Source: Nibrella viscosa
GTDB lineage: Bacteria > Bacteroidota > Bacteroidia > Cytophagales > Spirosomataceae
Length of the DNA: 64,000 bases
Assembly: GCF_039541875.1 (NCBI RefSeq)
Contig: NZ_BAABHB010000016.1
Span: 1-64,000 of the forward strand
Direction of reading: 5' to 3'
Numbering within the stretch: the stretch's first letter is position 1; the number at the start of each line of letters is the position of its first letter. The translations under genes were made by a program, and so were the position numbers. Below the pieces are notes generated by a model. The model ran no database searches, was not told where the DNA came from, and saw only the letters and a list, made by a program, of their open reading frames with translations. Below are positions 39,784 through 49,358 of the stretch, piece after piece.

Positions 39784-41937
39784 ATGAATAAATCGCTGCG
39801 GAGCATCCGGTACTTTCTCTTTAGTCAATACCTTTCGGATGGCCTGCGAACGACCCTGGCAATTCTGTTGCCGGCGCTGATTGTCGGGCAACTGCACACC
39901 CTTGATACCGGACTGATGCTGTCGCTGGGGGCGCTCTGCGTCAGCATCACCGACATGCCGGGGCCGTGGCAGCATAAGCGCAACGGCATGCTGGCCGGGG
40001 TGGTATTTGTAGGGCTGGTGGCCCTGATTACCGGCTTTGCCCGGCTGAATACCTATACCCTGGGCCTGGAGATTCTGCTGGGCAGCTTTTTCTTTTCCAT
40101 GTTTGTGGTATACGGCAACCGGGCGGCTGCCGTGGGCTCGGCCGCGCTGCTGGCCCTGATCCTGATGATGGACCGACCGCTGCCACCGATGGACGTTTTG
40201 GGGCACAGCGCCCTGATTCTGGCGGGCGGCTTGTGGTATATGGCCATTGGGCTGCTGTTTTTTCGTATCCGGCCGTACCGGCTGGCGCAGCAGGCCCTGG
40301 GCGAGTGTGTCCACGAAATTGCCCGCTTCCTGGCGGTCAAAGCCCGGTTCTACGATAGCCGCACCAATCTCAAAGCCGATTATCAGCAGTTGGTGACCCA
40401 GCAGGTGGTGGTCAGCGAGAAGCAGGAGGTGGTGCGCGAAATTCTGTTCAAAAGCCGGCAGATTGTGGAGGAACCTACCACGATCGGGCGGATGCTGGTA
40501 CTCATTTTTGTGGATACGGTAGACCTATACGAGCAGATTTCAGCTATGTATTACGACTATGCCTCGCTGCGGAAACGGTTCGGCCACACGGGGGTGCTGG
40601 ATCAGATGGCCGAGCTGATTAATCACCTGGTGGTTGAGCTGGACGAACTCGGGTTAGCCATTCAGGCCAACCGGTCCCTGGCTCCTGCTACCGATGCTGA
40701 CCATAGGCTGGACCAGTTGAAAACCCGGATCGACCAGGTAGGGGAAACCGGGACGGGCGAAAGCAATCTGGTGCTGAAAAAAATTCTGGTCAACCTCCGC
40801 AACCTCTACCGGCGCATCGGCGATATGCGGCAACTGCTCGCGGGCGGGGCCACCCACCCGCCCGACCGCTGGATCAGTGCCGATTACATCCGCTTTGTTT
40901 CTGCTCAGCGGATCGACATCCAGGAGTTGCTGACAAACCTGAGTTTCGACTCGTCGGTGTTCCGGTATTCGCTCCGGATGGCCCTGGCCTGCCTGACGGG
41001 CTTTGTGGTTATCAGGCTGCTCGCCTACGGACAGCATAGCTACTGGGTACTGCTGACGATCACGGCCATTCTGAAACCAGCCTTCAGCCTCACCCGGCAG
41101 CGAAATTACGAGCGCATCGTGGGTACCCTGGCCGGCGGGGTAATTGGCGCGGCCATCCTGCTGCTGGTGCAGAACCAGACCGTGAAGTTTATCTTTCTGC
41201 TGCTCTTTATGCTGGGGCTGTACAGCTTTCAGCGTAAAAACTACATTGTGATGGTGGTGTGCGTCACCCCCTTTGTGTTGATCCTGTTCAACTTCATGGG
41301 CCTGGGTTTTCTGGATATTGCCGAAGAGCGTGTGCTGGATACGCTGATCGGCTGCGGCATTGCGTTTTCGGCCGGCTACCTGATTTTTCCCAACTGGGAG
41401 TCGGACCAGCTGACCGGGCATATGGCCGCCGTGCTGAAGGCTAATCTCCATTACCTGTCGCAACTGGCGCAGACGCTGGCCGGCAAGGCCGTGCCGGTTG
41501 CCGATTACAAACTGGCCCGGAAAGAGGTATATGTGCGTTCGGCCAATCTGTCGGCGGCTTTTCAGCGAATGCTGTCGGAGCCCCGCAGCAAACAGCGCCA
41601 CCAGAGCGAACTGCTCGAATTTGTGGTGTTGAACCATATTGTTTCGTCCAATATTGCCACTATTGCGTCGGAGCGCATTCACCAGCCGCACACGGCCCAT
41701 TCCGCTGACGTTTTAAAGCCCGTGAAAAAAGCCATAGCCTTGCTGCACGGGGCGCTGATGCGGCTGGCCCCCGACACCGACCTGCCTTTACCCGACACGG
41801 CAGCGGAACCGGAGCGCCTGCCGGTAGCTACCCGGCCGGAAGACGACCACCTGCTGACCGAACAGCTTACATACATACAGAACCTCAGTGCAGACATCCG
41901 CCGGGTAACCGAAACCATAGCCGGCGAAACTTCCTGA
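39784..41937 (+). CDS. FUSC-family (YccS/YhfK-like) membrane protein
   Basis: A 717-residue protein of the fusaric-acid-resistance-like family. The first membrane bundle is residues 15-165 and the second about 400-545, split by a soluble helical region (170-390). A C-terminal soluble helical domain covers 550-717. The second bundle starts FRYSLRMALACLTGFVVIRLL and contains YWVLLTITAILKPAFSLTRQRNYERIVGTLAGG, the signature of FUSC/YccS proteins. They are thought to export aromatic acids or related compounds; the substrate here is not known. No membrane-fusion partner is adjacent. Confidence 0.9.
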   Translation: MNKSLRSIRYFLFSQYLSDGLRTTLAILLPALIVGQLHTLDTGLMLSLGALCVSITDMPGPWQHKRNGMLAGVVFVGLVALITGFARLNTYTLGLEILLGSFFFSMFVVYGNRAAAVGSAALLALILMMDRPLPPMDVLGHSALILAGGLWYMAIGLLFFRIRPYRLAQQALGECVHEIARFLAVKARFYDSRTNLKADYQQLVTQQVVVSEKQEVVREILFKSRQIVEEPTTIGRMLVLIFVDTVDLYEQISAMYYDYASLRKRFGHTGVLDQMAELINHLVVELDELGLAIQANRSLAPATDADHRLDQLKTRIDQVGETGTGESNLVLKKILVNLRNLYRRIGDMRQLLAGGATHPPDRWISADYIRFVSAQRIDIQELLTNLSFDSSVFRYSLRMALACLTGFVVIRLLAYGQHSYWVLLTITAILKPAFSLTRQRNYERIVGTLAGGVIGAAILLLVQNQTVKFIFLLLFMLGLYSFQRKNYIVMVVCVTPFVLILFNFMGLGFLDIAEERVLDTLIGCGIAFSAGYLIFPNWESDQLTGHMAAVLKANLHYLSQLAQTLAGKAVPVADYKLARKEVYVRSANLSAAFQRMLSEPRSKQRHQSELLEFVVLNHIVSSNIATIASERIHQPHTAHSADVLKPVKKAIALLHGALMRLAPDTDLPLPDTAAEPERLPVATRPEDDHLLTEQLTYIQNLSADIRRVTETIAGETS

Positions 41938-41985
41938 ATTGAAGATCGTTCAAAGACGATTTTCGGCTTTGTTGCCGGCTTTGGT

Positions 41986-42822
41986 TCAGTATTTCCGGAG
42001 CAGCCTGATTAGTTTCCGGCTAATCACGTCATAGCCTGCGTCGGAGGGATGCAGGCCGTCGTAGGTTTGGTCCACCGCATCAGCGGGATAAGGGTACTCA
42101 TCCGTTTCCGGATTGAAGGGAATGGTCGTGTACGCCGGATACCGATAGTTCTGGTACATTCCGGTCTGGGGGTTTTTCAGCCGTTTGTATTTAATCAGCT
42201 TGTCGAGCCGCAGTGCCCGCGTGTGATATAGGTCTACCACGGGGATCTTCTCCAGGCGACCGATGGAGTCAATGGCATTGGCAAAGGCTTCGAGCGACTG
42301 GCCGTTTTTGGGCTGGTAGGAGCCGAACGCGTTGTTTTTGAAATTGAACAGGTACACAAAATCGGCACGCTGCATGGGCGTGATCAAGACGATACGGGCC
42401 TGCGGATTCAGGCTGCGGAGTTTGTTGATGATGATGCGAAAGGACCCGTAAACGGTGCTGTTTCCCGCGTTGGCCTGATAATCGGCGAGCCGGCCCAGCG
42501 GGCGCCCCGCCCACCAGTCGTTGGTCCCCAGAAAGATGGTGTACATATCTGCCTGATTGAGGCCGAGCTGATCGATAGACTGGGCAATGCGGCCGGCGGT
42601 CCAGCCATTATGCCCCTGGTTGGTGTACCGGATATGCGGCAGCTTCTCAACCACCCGAGTCATGTACCCTTTGGTTATGCGGTTCTTTGTTTCGTCGGGA
42701 TGCTCATTCAGGTACGTGATCGAGTCGCCGATAGCCACCCAGGTGCGGGGTTTTGGCGCAAACGCACCGAGTATGCCCAGCAGGGCGACCAGTACGAATA
42801 GCAGAGTGCGTTGGTTGTTCAT
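41986..42822 (-). CDS. Exported SGNH/GDSL hydrolase
   Basis: A 278-residue SGNH-hydrolase-fold esterase with an N-terminal signal (MNNQRTLLFVLVALLGILGA). Catalytic Ser is S34 in AIGDSITYLNE. The Gly block is NQGHNGWTAGRI, GTND lies in FLGTNDWWAG, and the Asp/His pair is D-x-x-H in YDGLHPSDAGYD near residues 257-267. All four blocks are present, so it should be active, probably deacylating carbohydrates or lipids in the periplasm. It lies 32 bases downstream of the LytS-like kinase stop on the same strand and may be co-transcribed with it. Confidence 0.92.
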   Translation of the reverse strand: MNNQRTLLFVLVALLGILGAFAPKPRTWVAIGDSITYLNEHPDETKNRITKGYMTRVVEKLPHIRYTNQGHNGWTAGRIAQSIDQLGLNQADMYTIFLGTNDWWAGRPLGRLADYQANAGNSTVYGSFRIIINKLRSLNPQARIVLITPMQRADFVYLFNFKNNAFGSYQPKNGQSLEAFANAIDSIGRLEKIPVVDLYHTRALRLDKLIKYKRLKNPQTGMYQNYRYPAYTTIPFNPETDEYPYPADAVDQTYDGLHPSDAGYDVISRKLIRLLRKY

Positions 42823-42854
42823 CTGACAGGTAAAAGAAAAGGGGAGGCAGGTAA

Positions 42855-44237
42855 TTACCCGGTTCTGGAAAGTTTTTTGGCGATCAGCGGCACCACCACC
42901 CGAAACGTATCGCTGGTCTCCTCAATCTCAATGGCAGGCTGGTTGAGCAGCTTATATTTTTCGGTAATGTTCAGCAGCCCTTTTCGGGTCGAGTTGAGCC
43001 TGCTGTTCGGCTTGCGCTGCAGGTTGTTGCTCACGATGAGCGAATCAGCCTGATCGGTGGCAATGCGGATGTGCAGGGGCTGGTCGGCGGAGACAATATT
43101 GTGCTTCACCGCATTTTCGACCAGCAACTGGAGGGTTAGGGGTGGCAGCAGCCGCTCGCGGACGCTGTCGCCGATGGCAAGGTCGAGGTGGATACCCTGG
43201 CCGTAGCGGGTCTTCAGCAGGTGATAGTACGAGTTGATAAAGCTGATTTCCGTGCTGACCGTCGTCAGTTCCCGGTCGTTGGCCTGAAGCAGGTAACGGT
43301 ACACGCTCGACATCTCATCCACAAACTGTTCGGCCTTATCGGGGTCATCGGTGATGAGCGACGACAGCGAGTTGAGACTGTTGAACAGAAAGTGCGGGCT
43401 GATCTGGGCCTGGAGCGCCCGCATCTGCATTTCGGTCATTTCCTGCTTCAGCTTTTGCACGGCCAGTTCGGCTTCCAGGTGTTCGCGCCGGCGCTGTTCG
43501 CGTTCGTGGGCCAGGGCCTGTTCCACCACCGCTTCTTTCACCGACGCCTGGCGGTGGCGGTAGGTCAGACCCAGCGAAAAGCACACCAGTTCCAGAATAA
43601 TACCCAGTTGCAGGTAGGTGATGGGTGCCTGCCAGACGCTCAGTATGTTGTCTAAATCCTTGATGACCAGGGTTAACACCATCGCTATAACGCCACCTAC
43701 CACCAGAAAAGCCGAGCCGGAAATAAAATAGCGGCTACCCGGTTCCGGCCGTCGATAAATGTTGATGATAATGTACACCGACAGTACCGCCAGGAGTGTC
43801 CGGACCACCGTATGCACTAGTTCGTGCATTGGGTGTTGCCAGTAATCCGTCAGGTAGCAAAAAACAACCTCGGTCAGCGCATAAGCCATCAGGCCGGCCT
43901 GCACGTATCGAAACAGGCGCAGGAGCCTGGGGTTATTTTCCCGGAGCCCCAGAAACGTATTCGCAAAATTGAAGTAGAAAAAGTACGCTACCATCGGGAC
44001 GATGATGCGGGTATAATGCCAGGTCGGATAGTCCAGCCGGCTGATGAACCAGGGTGAGCGCAGGGAAAAGTACGCCAGCCAGGCCAGCATATAGGCCGTG
44101 TACAATCCGTAAATCCGCTCCCGGTACATGTACCACTGTACACTATTGTACAGCAGCATGGACAGAATCATGCCCAGGAAAATAAAGAGCCAGTCGTCGT
44201 AGTTCAACCGTATGTCGCGTTGGTGGGTAAACGGCAA
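42855..44237 (-). CDS. LytS-type sensor histidine kinase with 7TM domain
   Basis: A 460-residue kinase. Residues 15-225 hold seven membrane helices of the 7TMR-DISM type, with no extracellular DISMED2 domain in front. A coiled coil (230-275) leads to the His_kinase (PF06580) motif ALQAQISPHFLFNSLNSLSSL with H282. LQLLVENAVKHNI is the N box of the ATPase, and the DxGxG-like region is reduced to NLQRKPNSRLNSTRKGLLNI. These kinases normally act with a LytTR response regulator. None is next to it, so it is an orphan here. Possible partners would have to be elsewhere. Confidence 0.9.
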   Translation of the reverse strand: MPFTHQRDIRLNYDDWLFIFLGMILSMLLYNSVQWYMYRERIYGLYTAYMLAWLAYFSLRSPWFISRLDYPTWHYTRIIVPMVAYFFYFNFANTFLGLRENNPRLLRLFRYVQAGLMAYALTEVVFCYLTDYWQHPMHELVHTVVRTLLAVLSVYIIINIYRRPEPGSRYFISGSAFLVVGGVIAMVLTLVIKDLDNILSVWQAPITYLQLGIILELVCFSLGLTYRHRQASVKEAVVEQALAHEREQRRREHLEAELAVQKLKQEMTEMQMRALQAQISPHFLFNSLNSLSSLITDDPDKAEQFVDEMSSVYRYLLQANDRELTTVSTEISFINSYYHLLKTRYGQGIHLDLAIGDSVRERLLPPLTLQLLVENAVKHNIVSADQPLHIRIATDQADSLIVSNNLQRKPNSRLNSTRKGLLNITEKYKLLNQPAIEIEETSDTFRVVVPLIAKKLSRTG

Positions 44238-44311
44238 TGAAGGTACGAATAAACCGGAAGATTGAGCAATAGGGAGGCCGCTTTCGGGAATGGAATGCTC
44301 GGCCGGCCTGG

Positions 44312-44342
44312 TTGATAATCCGCCAATTCTTTCGTAATTTAG
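44312..44342 (+). promoter_or_regulatory. Putative promoter of the RecD-like helicase
   Basis: TTG (44312-44314), 20 bases, then TAATTTAG (44335-44342) fits the Bacteroidetes -33/-7 spacing with one mismatch in the conserved -7 positions. The start codon follows only 4 bases later, so the transcript would be nearly leaderless. Confidence 0.4.
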
Positions 44343-44346
44343 AGGT

Positions 44347-45840
44347 ATGAATGATACCCAAACGGCGGCCCAGTTACTGGCTAAACGTTTCCCCCATAAA
44401 CCTACAGCCGGGCAGCTTCAGTTTTTTGAGCAGATCGGTGTCTTTATCGCCCGCGAAGACTTTGAACACTACCGGGACTGCTTTCTGCTGCGAGGCTACG
44501 CGGGTACCGGTAAGACCACCCTCATCAGTACCCTCATCAAAGTGCTGCCCCGCTTCGGGTACAAGTCGGTGCTGCTGGCTCCCACCGGCCGGGCGGCTAA
44601 AGTGATGGCCAATTACGCCAAAAAGCCGGCGCAGACTATCCACCGGAAAATTTACCGGCAGGTGGCCGACCCCGCATCGGGTGGCCTCAGCTTTCAGCGG
44701 CAGCGCAACTACCACGAAGATACCCTCTTTATTGTGGATGAAGCTTCCATGATCTCCGACGAAGCCGAACACGGCTCGCAGGGCTTGCTCACCGACCTGA
44801 TCGATTTTGTGTTCGAAAGCCCCGGCAACAAGCTGATGCTGGTGGGCGATACCGCTCAGTTGCCGCCGGTAGGCCGCGATATTAGCCCGGCGCTGGACAA
44901 AGGCTTTCTGGCCCGGAATTTCGACATGACCGTTTACGAGCAGGAGCTGACCGAAGTGATGCGGCAGGATGAAGAATCCGGTATTCTGCTGAACGCTACC
45001 AGCCTCCGGAGCCTGCTGGGGGATGAACCCGCCCCCCTGCCGGCGGACCTGCTGGGGTTCGATGCCCTGGTGGCCGAGCCCGCCCCCAGGCCGGCCGGTG
45101 CGCTGGCCATCCGGCTCGATACGAAGTCGTACCGCGATATTTATAAAATGCCCCTGACCCGGCTGGAAGACGGTATCCGCTACGCCTATGATAAATACGG
45201 CCGGGAGAACAGCGTGATTCTGTGCCGGTCCAACAAAATGGCGGTGCAGTATAACCAGTTTGTCCGCCGGATGATTAACCAGTGCGAAGAAGAGCTGGAC
45301 GCGGGCGATATGCTGATGATTGCCCGGAACAACTACACCACCCTGGAAGAAGACTCGCCCGCCGGTTTTCTGGCCAACGGCGAGTTTGCCGAGGTGATGA
45401 AGATCCGGAAGAAAGAAGAAATGCACGGCTTTAACTTTGCGACCGTCACCCTCCGGCTGGTCGACTACGAGGAGCAGCCGGAATTTGAGGCCAAGATCAT
45501 CCTGAATACGCTGCACTCGCCCACGCCCTCGCTGAACGCCGATGAACACCGGGCCTTGTACGAGAGCGTGATGAAGGACTATTTCTACATCAAGTCCAAA
45601 AAAGAACGGGCCGAAGCCATCCGGCGCGACCCCTACCTGAACGCCTTGCAGGTAAAGTTTGCCTATGCCCTCACCTGCCACAAAGCGCAGGGCGGGCAGT
45701 GGAGTGCCGTGTTTATCGACCAGGGCTTTCTGCCGGAAGGGCAGGTCAACAACGAGTTTGTGCGCTGGCTGTACACCGCCCTGACGCGGGCTACCGATGA
45801 GGTATACCTGATGAACTTCAGTCCGCAGTTTTTTGGCTAA
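44347..45840 (+). CDS. RecD-like ATP-dependent DNA helicase (SF1B)
   Basis: A 497-residue SF1 helicase. Motif I GYAGTGKT (50-57) is followed by motif Ia LLAPTGRAAKVM. Motif II is LFIVDEASMI, motif III MLVGDTAQLPPVG, and motif IV-like VILCRSNKMAVQYN. Motif V TCHKAQGGQW and motif VI YTALTRATDEVYL close the UvrD_C_2 domain. Compared with RecD2 it lacks the long N-terminal extension. It should unwind DNA 5' to 3' in repair or replication restart. No RecBC genes are present nearby. Confidence 0.93.
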   Translation: MNDTQTAAQLLAKRFPHKPTAGQLQFFEQIGVFIAREDFEHYRDCFLLRGYAGTGKTTLISTLIKVLPRFGYKSVLLAPTGRAAKVMANYAKKPAQTIHRKIYRQVADPASGGLSFQRQRNYHEDTLFIVDEASMISDEAEHGSQGLLTDLIDFVFESPGNKLMLVGDTAQLPPVGRDISPALDKGFLARNFDMTVYEQELTEVMRQDEESGILLNATSLRSLLGDEPAPLPADLLGFDALVAEPAPRPAGALAIRLDTKSYRDIYKMPLTRLEDGIRYAYDKYGRENSVILCRSNKMAVQYNQFVRRMINQCEEELDAGDMLMIARNNYTTLEEDSPAGFLANGEFAEVMKIRKKEEMHGFNFATVTLRLVDYEEQPEFEAKIILNTLHSPTPSLNADEHRALYESVMKDYFYIKSKKERAEAIRRDPYLNALQVKFAYALTCHKAQGGQWSAVFIDQGFLPEGQVNNEFVRWLYTALTRATDEVYLMNFSPQFFG

Positions 45841-45847
45841 CCGTATC

Positions 45848-47005
45848 TTACACCCGCAGAAAGACTTTTTTCCGGTAAAGAAAATACAGGAACGCCCATT
45901 TTACGCCCAGAAACGCCAGCACACCTGCTACGGCTTTGGCCGGCTCGGAGGACAGGAAACCAATCAGGCCGTCGAAGAGATAATGCGCGGTATGCTCAAA
46001 ATCAATTAACGAGCCGGCCATGTAAATCAGGATGGAATTCATGCCGATGACCGTGAAAAAGAGGGTCCAGTGTTTGATGTTCTTCACGTCGATTACCCAG
46101 TAAAACAAGGCCAGTAACAGCAGGCTGAGGCCACCCGTTACCAGCACAAATGAGCTGGTCCACAGGTTTTTGTTGAGCGGAAACACAAAGCTCCAGGCCC
46201 AGCCCACGAGCAGACAGGCCACGCCCGCCAGTACCAGCAGGATTGTTTTTCGCGCCTGCCCAACCGTCCGACCGTCGGTGCGCAGCAGCGTACCTGCAAA
46301 AATGCCGAGCAGGGCATTGCCGATAGCCGGTAGGGTAGACAACAGCCCTTCGGGATCATGAACGGTCTTATACAGATGGCCGGGAACGAGCAGCCGGTCT
46401 ACGTACCCCGCGAGGCTGCATTCCATCGTCAGCACACCCGCCCCGCAGCCCGGCACCGGTATCAGCATGAGCATGGCCCAGTACCCCAGCAGCAGCCCCG
46501 CAAACCAGCTATACTGTGCCCGCCGGCCGGCATAGACGTAGATAAGCTGCGCACACATCCCCGCCAGACCGATCCGGCCCAGCACGCTGGGGAAGCGCAT
46601 CTCGGCAAGGGGTGTGGTAAACAGGCCATTGTTGTAGATGATGCCCAGCAGCACCAGGATGAGCCCTCGCGTGATGATCTTCCGGGCCAGTTCGGCTTTG
46701 GGGGCTCCTTTTTCCAGCCGGCTGCCGATGGAGAAGGGCGTAGAGACCCCTGCCATGAACAGGAACAGCGGAAAGATAAGGTCGTAGGGGCTGAAGCCGT
46801 TCCAGGCGGGATGCTCAAACTGCTCCGCCATAAAGATGGCCCAGGCCCAGCCGGTGGTTTTGGCCAGCGCGTGAAAGATGTTGTCTCCGCCGATGATCCA
46901 GAACATATCAAAGCCGCGGAGGGTGTCGAGGGATAGGAGCCGCCGGACCGGAGCGGGTTGGGCCACGGCCGGTTCAGATGTTGTTACGGTAATGGGTTGG
47001 TGCAT
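45848..47005 (-). CDS. DUF5009/HGSNAT-like membrane acyltransferase, copy 1
   Basis: A 385-residue membrane protein with about ten helices, related to heparan-alpha-glucosaminide N-acetyltransferase (DUF5009). RRLLSLDTLRGFDMFWIIGGD (22-42) is the diagnostic N-terminal block, followed by DLIFPLFLFMAGVSTPFSIGSRL. Members move acetyl groups across the membrane to sugars; this protein's acceptor is unknown. An almost collinear paralogue of the same length lies at 47534-48691, so this is a duplication. The gene ends 8 bases from the stop of the convergent helicase gene. Confidence 0.88.
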   Translation of the reverse strand: MHQPITVTTSEPAVAQPAPVRRLLSLDTLRGFDMFWIIGGDNIFHALAKTTGWAWAIFMAEQFEHPAWNGFSPYDLIFPLFLFMAGVSTPFSIGSRLEKGAPKAELARKIITRGLILVLLGIIYNNGLFTTPLAEMRFPSVLGRIGLAGMCAQLIYVYAGRRAQYSWFAGLLLGYWAMLMLIPVPGCGAGVLTMECSLAGYVDRLLVPGHLYKTVHDPEGLLSTLPAIGNALLGIFAGTLLRTDGRTVGQARKTILLVLAGVACLLVGWAWSFVFPLNKNLWTSSFVLVTGGLSLLLLALFYWVIDVKNIKHWTLFFTVIGMNSILIYMAGSLIDFEHTAHYLFDGLIGFLSSEPAKAVAGVLAFLGVKWAFLYFLYRKKVFLRV

Positions 47006-47147
47006 ACTGCGTGTTACTGAATAGGTTAAGCGAACAGGGGTTGATAATACGAAAATTTTTGCAATTCGCGACCCGCAGAAAAGAGAAAGTAAGGGTTGAA
47101 TATAGTTTACGACTATGATTTGTTAACAACGCTAAAACTAGTGATCC

Positions 47148-47528
47148 ATGAGACGATTGGTGGTGGGCTTTTTTGATACAACAACGGAAGCACAAAACGC
47201 GGTAACCCGACTAACAAACAATGGCTTCGACGAGGCTGACGTCAATCAGCGCGACTGCCAGACTGATACGGATACGACCAATACGGAGGCTGCCGGCAAC
47301 AGAGAACGCCCGGCCGCATCGGCTGATGATGCGGATCAGACCGATGGTATTCTGGGCTTCTTCCGGTCGCTGCTGGGCAGTAACGATGACGACTACTATA
47401 AACAGTATGCCGACCTGGCCAGCCGGTGTTCTGTGGTGGCCGTGCATATAGACTCTGTCGAGGAAAGCATGCTGGCCGTCGAGATTCTGGAAGACTGCGG
47501 GGCCGTGGAAGTAGATCCTAAAGGGTGA
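47148..47528 (+). CDS. Small acidic stress-type protein
   Basis: A 126-residue protein. MRRLVVGFFDTTTEAQNAVTRLTNNGF is the start of the general stress protein 17M (YflT-like) fold, and VVAVHIDSVEESMLAVEILEDCGAVEVD is its second half. The middle (35-70) is an acidic, Asn/Thr/Asp-rich linker, and DGILGFFRSLLGSNDDDYYK leads into the second half. Such proteins in Bacteroidetes often accompany stress genes; the biochemical role is unknown. It is transcribed against both flanking DUF5009 copies, with only 5 bases between its stop and the stop of copy 2. Confidence 0.75.
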   Translation: MRRLVVGFFDTTTEAQNAVTRLTNNGFDEADVNQRDCQTDTDTTNTEAAGNRERPAASADDADQTDGILGFFRSLLGSNDDDYYKQYADLASRCSVVAVHIDSVEESMLAVEILEDCGAVEVDPKG

Positions 47529-47533
47529 ATAGC

Positions 47534-48691
47534 TCAGACCCGCAGGAAAACCTTTTTCCGATACAGAAAATACAGGAACACCCACTTTACAGCCAGCAGC
47601 GCCAGTACCCCGGCCAGCCCTTTGGCGGTATCGGACGACAGAAAGCCGATCAGCCCGCCGAAGATGTACTGGGCGGTGTGGTTGAAATCGATGAACTTGC
47701 CGGCCAGGTAGATCAGCACGGAGTTCATGCCGATGACCGTAAAGAGGATGGTCCACTTCCGGATACCCTTCACGTCGATCACCCAGTAAAACAGGGCCAG
47801 CAGCAGCAGGCTCAGGCCACCGGTAACCAGCACGTACGAACTGGTCCACAGGTTTTTGTTGACCGGAAAGGCGAAGTTCCAGGCCCAGCCCAGCAGCAGC
47901 AGCGTCAGCCCCGCGATCACCAGCATACCGGTTTTGCGGGGCTGACTTATTGTCCGGCCGTCGGTGCGCAGCAGGTTACCCGCAAAAATGCCGAGCAGCG
48001 CGTTGGAAATGGCCGGCAGGGTCGACAAAATACCCAGCGGATCGTGAATGCCGCGTAATAGCCGACCGGGTAGGAGGGTGCGATCCAGGTAACTGGCCAG
48101 ATTGCACTCTGTGGTAATGATGCCCGCTCCGCAGCCGGGCACGGGTACCAGCATCATTAAGGCCCAATAACCCAGCAGCAATCCGGCGAACCAGCCGTAC
48201 TGCGCCCGCCGGCCGGCATACACATAGATGAGTTGCGCAAACATGCCCGCCAGGCCAATGCGGCCCAGCACGCTGGGGTACCGGATATCGTCGAGCGTCC
48301 GGGTGAACAGCCCGTTGTTGTAGATGATACCGAGCAGCACCAGAATAAGGCCACGGGTAATGATCTTTTGGGCCAGAGCGGCTTTTGGCGTCCCTTTCTC
48401 CAGGCGGCTGCCGATGGAAAAAGGGGTAGATACACCCGCCATGAAGAGGAAGAGCGGGAAGATGAGATCGTAAAACGTAAAGCCGTTCCAGTCGGGGTGG
48501 ACAAACTGCCCGGCTATCAGCACTGCCCAGGCCCAGCCGGTAGTTTTGGCCAGCACGTGGAAAATATCTTCTCCGCCGATGATCCAGAACATATCGAAAC
48601 CGCGGAGGGTATCCAGCGAGAGAAGCCGCCGGACCGGAGCGGGCTGAGCCACCGCCGGTTCAGGTGTTGTAACAGGAGCAGGTTGGTGCAT
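47534..48691 (-). CDS. DUF5009/HGSNAT-like membrane acyltransferase, copy 2
   Basis: A 385-residue paralogue of the protein at 45848. The two align without gaps, and most positions are identical, including both ends (MHQP..., and FLYFLYRKKVFLRV). Differences cluster in mid-protein loops, such as VDRLLVPGHLYKTVHDPEGL against LDRTLLPGRLLRGIHDPLGI. The conserved LSLDTLRGFDMFWIIGGED block and the helix pattern are intact, so it should be functional. The pair is in direct tandem with the stress-type gene inserted on the opposite strand. Confidence 0.88.
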   Translation of the reverse strand: MHQPAPVTTPEPAVAQPAPVRRLLSLDTLRGFDMFWIIGGEDIFHVLAKTTGWAWAVLIAGQFVHPDWNGFTFYDLIFPLFLFMAGVSTPFSIGSRLEKGTPKAALAQKIITRGLILVLLGIIYNNGLFTRTLDDIRYPSVLGRIGLAGMFAQLIYVYAGRRAQYGWFAGLLLGYWALMMLVPVPGCGAGIITTECNLASYLDRTLLPGRLLRGIHDPLGILSTLPAISNALLGIFAGNLLRTDGRTISQPRKTGMLVIAGLTLLLLGWAWNFAFPVNKNLWTSSYVLVTGGLSLLLLALFYWVIDVKGIRKWTILFTVIGMNSVLIYLAGKFIDFNHTAQYIFGGLIGFLSSDTAKGLAGVLALLAVKWVFLYFLYRKKVFLRV

Positions 48692-48948
48692 ATCGGGTTC
48701 AGGAAACAGGCTAGGGTTAGGCAGCCTTCGGGGCCAGGCAATTGGCTATAGCGCATACCCTTGAGATCCCGAAGCCGGCGAGCCCAAGTTACAAAAGATT
48801 TTCTGGAAACTCCGGCCCGGATAATACGCTCGAACCTAAAGCAACCTATATTTTGCCAATACGGTTACGGTGGCAGCAAACAAATTAAAATCGGATGATA
48901 GTTTGCTTGCTTTTTGTCTTGCAGAAGCACTAACCCATGATTTTGACC

Positions 48949-49350
48949 TTAACCATCCATAACCGCCAATAGCCCCGTTAAAATCAGGTTCGCCGTTGCT
49001 TCATTACTGGCGGTGGGAATATTATACAGCACACCGACCCGAAGCAGCGCTTTTATGTCAGGATCATGTGGTTGGGCGGCCAGGGGGTCCCAAAAGAAGA
49101 TAAGGACGTCAACCTGCCCTTCGGCAATAAGCGCACCGATTTGGAGATCGCCCCCTAACGGACCACTCAGGAGTTTATGCACCGGAGTTTGCAGGGCCTC
49201 CTCTACCAATCGACCGGTAGTACCCGTGGCTAATAGTTCATGCCGCAGGAGGGTGTCTCGATGTTCGGTTACCCAGTTAACCAGCTCATCTTTGCGCGCA
49301 TCATGCGCAATCAGGGCAATACGTTTGCGATGTCCAGTTTCTATGTCCAT
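48949..49350 (-). CDS. mgsA: Methylglyoxal synthase
   Basis: A 133-residue enzyme converting dihydroxyacetone phosphate to methylglyoxal and phosphate. Conserved blocks are ALIAHDARKDELVNWV, LLATGTTGRLV, LLSGPLGGDLQIGALIAEG and VLIFFWDPLAAQPHDPDIKAL, which carry the phosphate-binding residues and the catalytic aspartates (in GPLGGD and HDPD). Length is slightly below the E. coli enzyme. The gene begins 8 bases after the stop of the PafA-like phosphatase on the same strand, so co-transcription is likely. Activity would bypass glycolysis at high sugar phosphate. Confidence 0.95.
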   Translation of the reverse strand: MDIETGHRKRIALIAHDARKDELVNWVTEHRDTLLRHELLATGTTGRLVEEALQTPVHKLLSGPLGGDLQIGALIAEGQVDVLIFFWDPLAAQPHDPDIKALLRVGVLYNIPTASNEATANLILTGLLAVMDG

Positions 49351-49358
49351 GTCGGTTT

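Noticed and set aside
40654..41700. A 348-residue antisense frame inside the FUSC gene
   Set aside because: His/Gln/Arg-rich translation typical of the reverse of a hydrophobic GC-rich gene; no support.
44374..45681. A 435-residue antisense open frame inside the RecD-like helicase
   Set aside because: It covers the helicase motifs of the true gene and has no recognisable domain or start context.
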